Of a stretch of DNA of 64,000 bases, positions 63,782 to 64,000 are shown in pieces. The notes under the pieces were generated by a model that saw only the letters and a list, made by a program, of their open reading frames with translations, was not told the origin of the DNA and made no database searches. How positions within the stretch are numbered: position 1 is the first letter of the stretch; each line of letters starts with the position of its first letter. The position numbers were made by a program, and so were the translations under genes. Origin of the DNA: Sphingobacterium chuzhouense (lineage in GTDB: Bacteria > Bacteroidota > Bacteroidia > Sphingobacteriales > Sphingobacteriaceae); assembly GCF_014692525.1 (NCBI RefSeq), contig NZ_JACNYL010000003.1, positions 868,001-932,000 on the forward strand. The letters run 5' to 3'.

Positions 63782-64000
63782 TTATATAATTTCTTTGATT
63801 TCTTTCAATTCCGCTATTTTATCTATGGTGATAAATTTGGTCAAGACCGCGCTCAATACATAAAGCCCCGCCAATACCCAGATGACGCCTGCACTACCTA
63901 TCGTACCAATCAGCACACCGACCAGTGCCGGTCCTACAAATACAGGGAGACCAGCGCCTAAATTCAAAATAGCCATTGCCGCTCCCTTATCTTCCTTGAC
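63782..64000 (-). CDS. MFS transporter, C-terminal part (cut by the window edge)
   Basis: The 72 last codons of a leftward gene are visible; its start lies beyond base 64000. KEDKGAAMAILNLGAGLPVFVGPALVGVLIG and a further helix (VIWVLAGLYVLSAVLTKFI) look like the last two helices of a major facilitator, with a short charged tail. It lies 27 bases upstream of the 2-hydroxyacid dehydrogenase gene and probably imports the substrate of the kinase operon. Confidence 0.75.
   Translation of the reverse strand, partial: VKEDKGAAMAILNLGAGLPVFVGPALVGVLIGTIGSAGVIWVLAGLYVLSAVLTKFITIDKIAELKEIKEII

Noticed and set aside
1..64000. CRISPR arrays, prophage, toxin-antitoxin or intact insertion sequences
   Set aside because: No regularly spaced repeats, no transposase or phage structural genes, and no small coupled gene pairs of that kind were seen.

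Overview
The window reads as chromosomal DNA of a Bacteroidota member, most likely Sphingobacteriaceae (Sphingobacterium or a close relative). The basis is a SusC/SusD pair driven by an ECF sigma/FecR switch, several exact matches to the Bacteroidota -7 promoter element TAnnTTTG, secreted proteins with Bacteroidota-style signal peptides, and a Rho with a long N-terminal insert. Base composition is even and moderately AT-rich, so nothing marks a large recent island. No CRISPR array, phage or intact insertion sequence was seen.

Layout. (1) 1-10785: the 5' end of a leftward HTH regulator, then nine tightly packed rightward genes: class I HMG-CoA reductase, CDP-alcohol phosphatidyltransferase, CdsA-like cytidylyltransferase, UbiA-like prenyltransferase, a rifampin-phosphotransferase-like ATP dikinase, a BtaA-like aminocarboxypropyl transferase (DUF3419), a phytol/dolichol-kinase-like membrane protein, a GNAT-like protein and an OleC-like AMP ligase. 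Every step looks like lipid or isoprenoid chemistry, but the combination matches no pathway I know. It is the best candidate here for an undescribed biosynthetic system. (2) 10782-21942: Zn/Cd efflux ATPase, an outer-membrane barrel protein, two tandem tRNA-Asn genes, a tesA-ybbA-ybbP-like operon and mgtE. (3) 22563-25373: a very large secreted HExxH protein with a propeller and barrel. (4) 25487-35819: an ECF sigma/FecR/SusC/SusD locus whose enzymes are a calcineurin-like phosphoesterase, a DUF5689-phosphodiester glycosidase fusion and a metallo-beta-lactamase-fold protein, with no glycoside hydrolase. (5) 35820-36374: non-coding DNA with a perfect 18-bp inverted repeat and a possible gene remnant. 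(6) 36375-54147: mostly housekeeping genes (pgk, sppA, folK, pssA, rho, ybaB, tdk, gpx, an M61 peptidase, fadD, yihY) and two paralogous BadF-type kinases. (7) 54175-64000: leftward catabolic genes: a periplasmic nucleoside hydrolase, a GRP-type ribose transporter and ribokinase (nucleoside-ribose salvage), a GDPD, then a second set with an MFS permease (cut by the window edge), a 2-hydroxyacid dehydrogenase, two different FGGY kinases and a histidine phosphatase.

Working model for region 1: an isoprenoid or acyl alcohol is phosphorylated, activated with CTP and joined to a head alcohol, while a SAM-derived aminocarboxypropyl group and an adenylate-activated acid decorate the product. The order of steps and the product are inference only.
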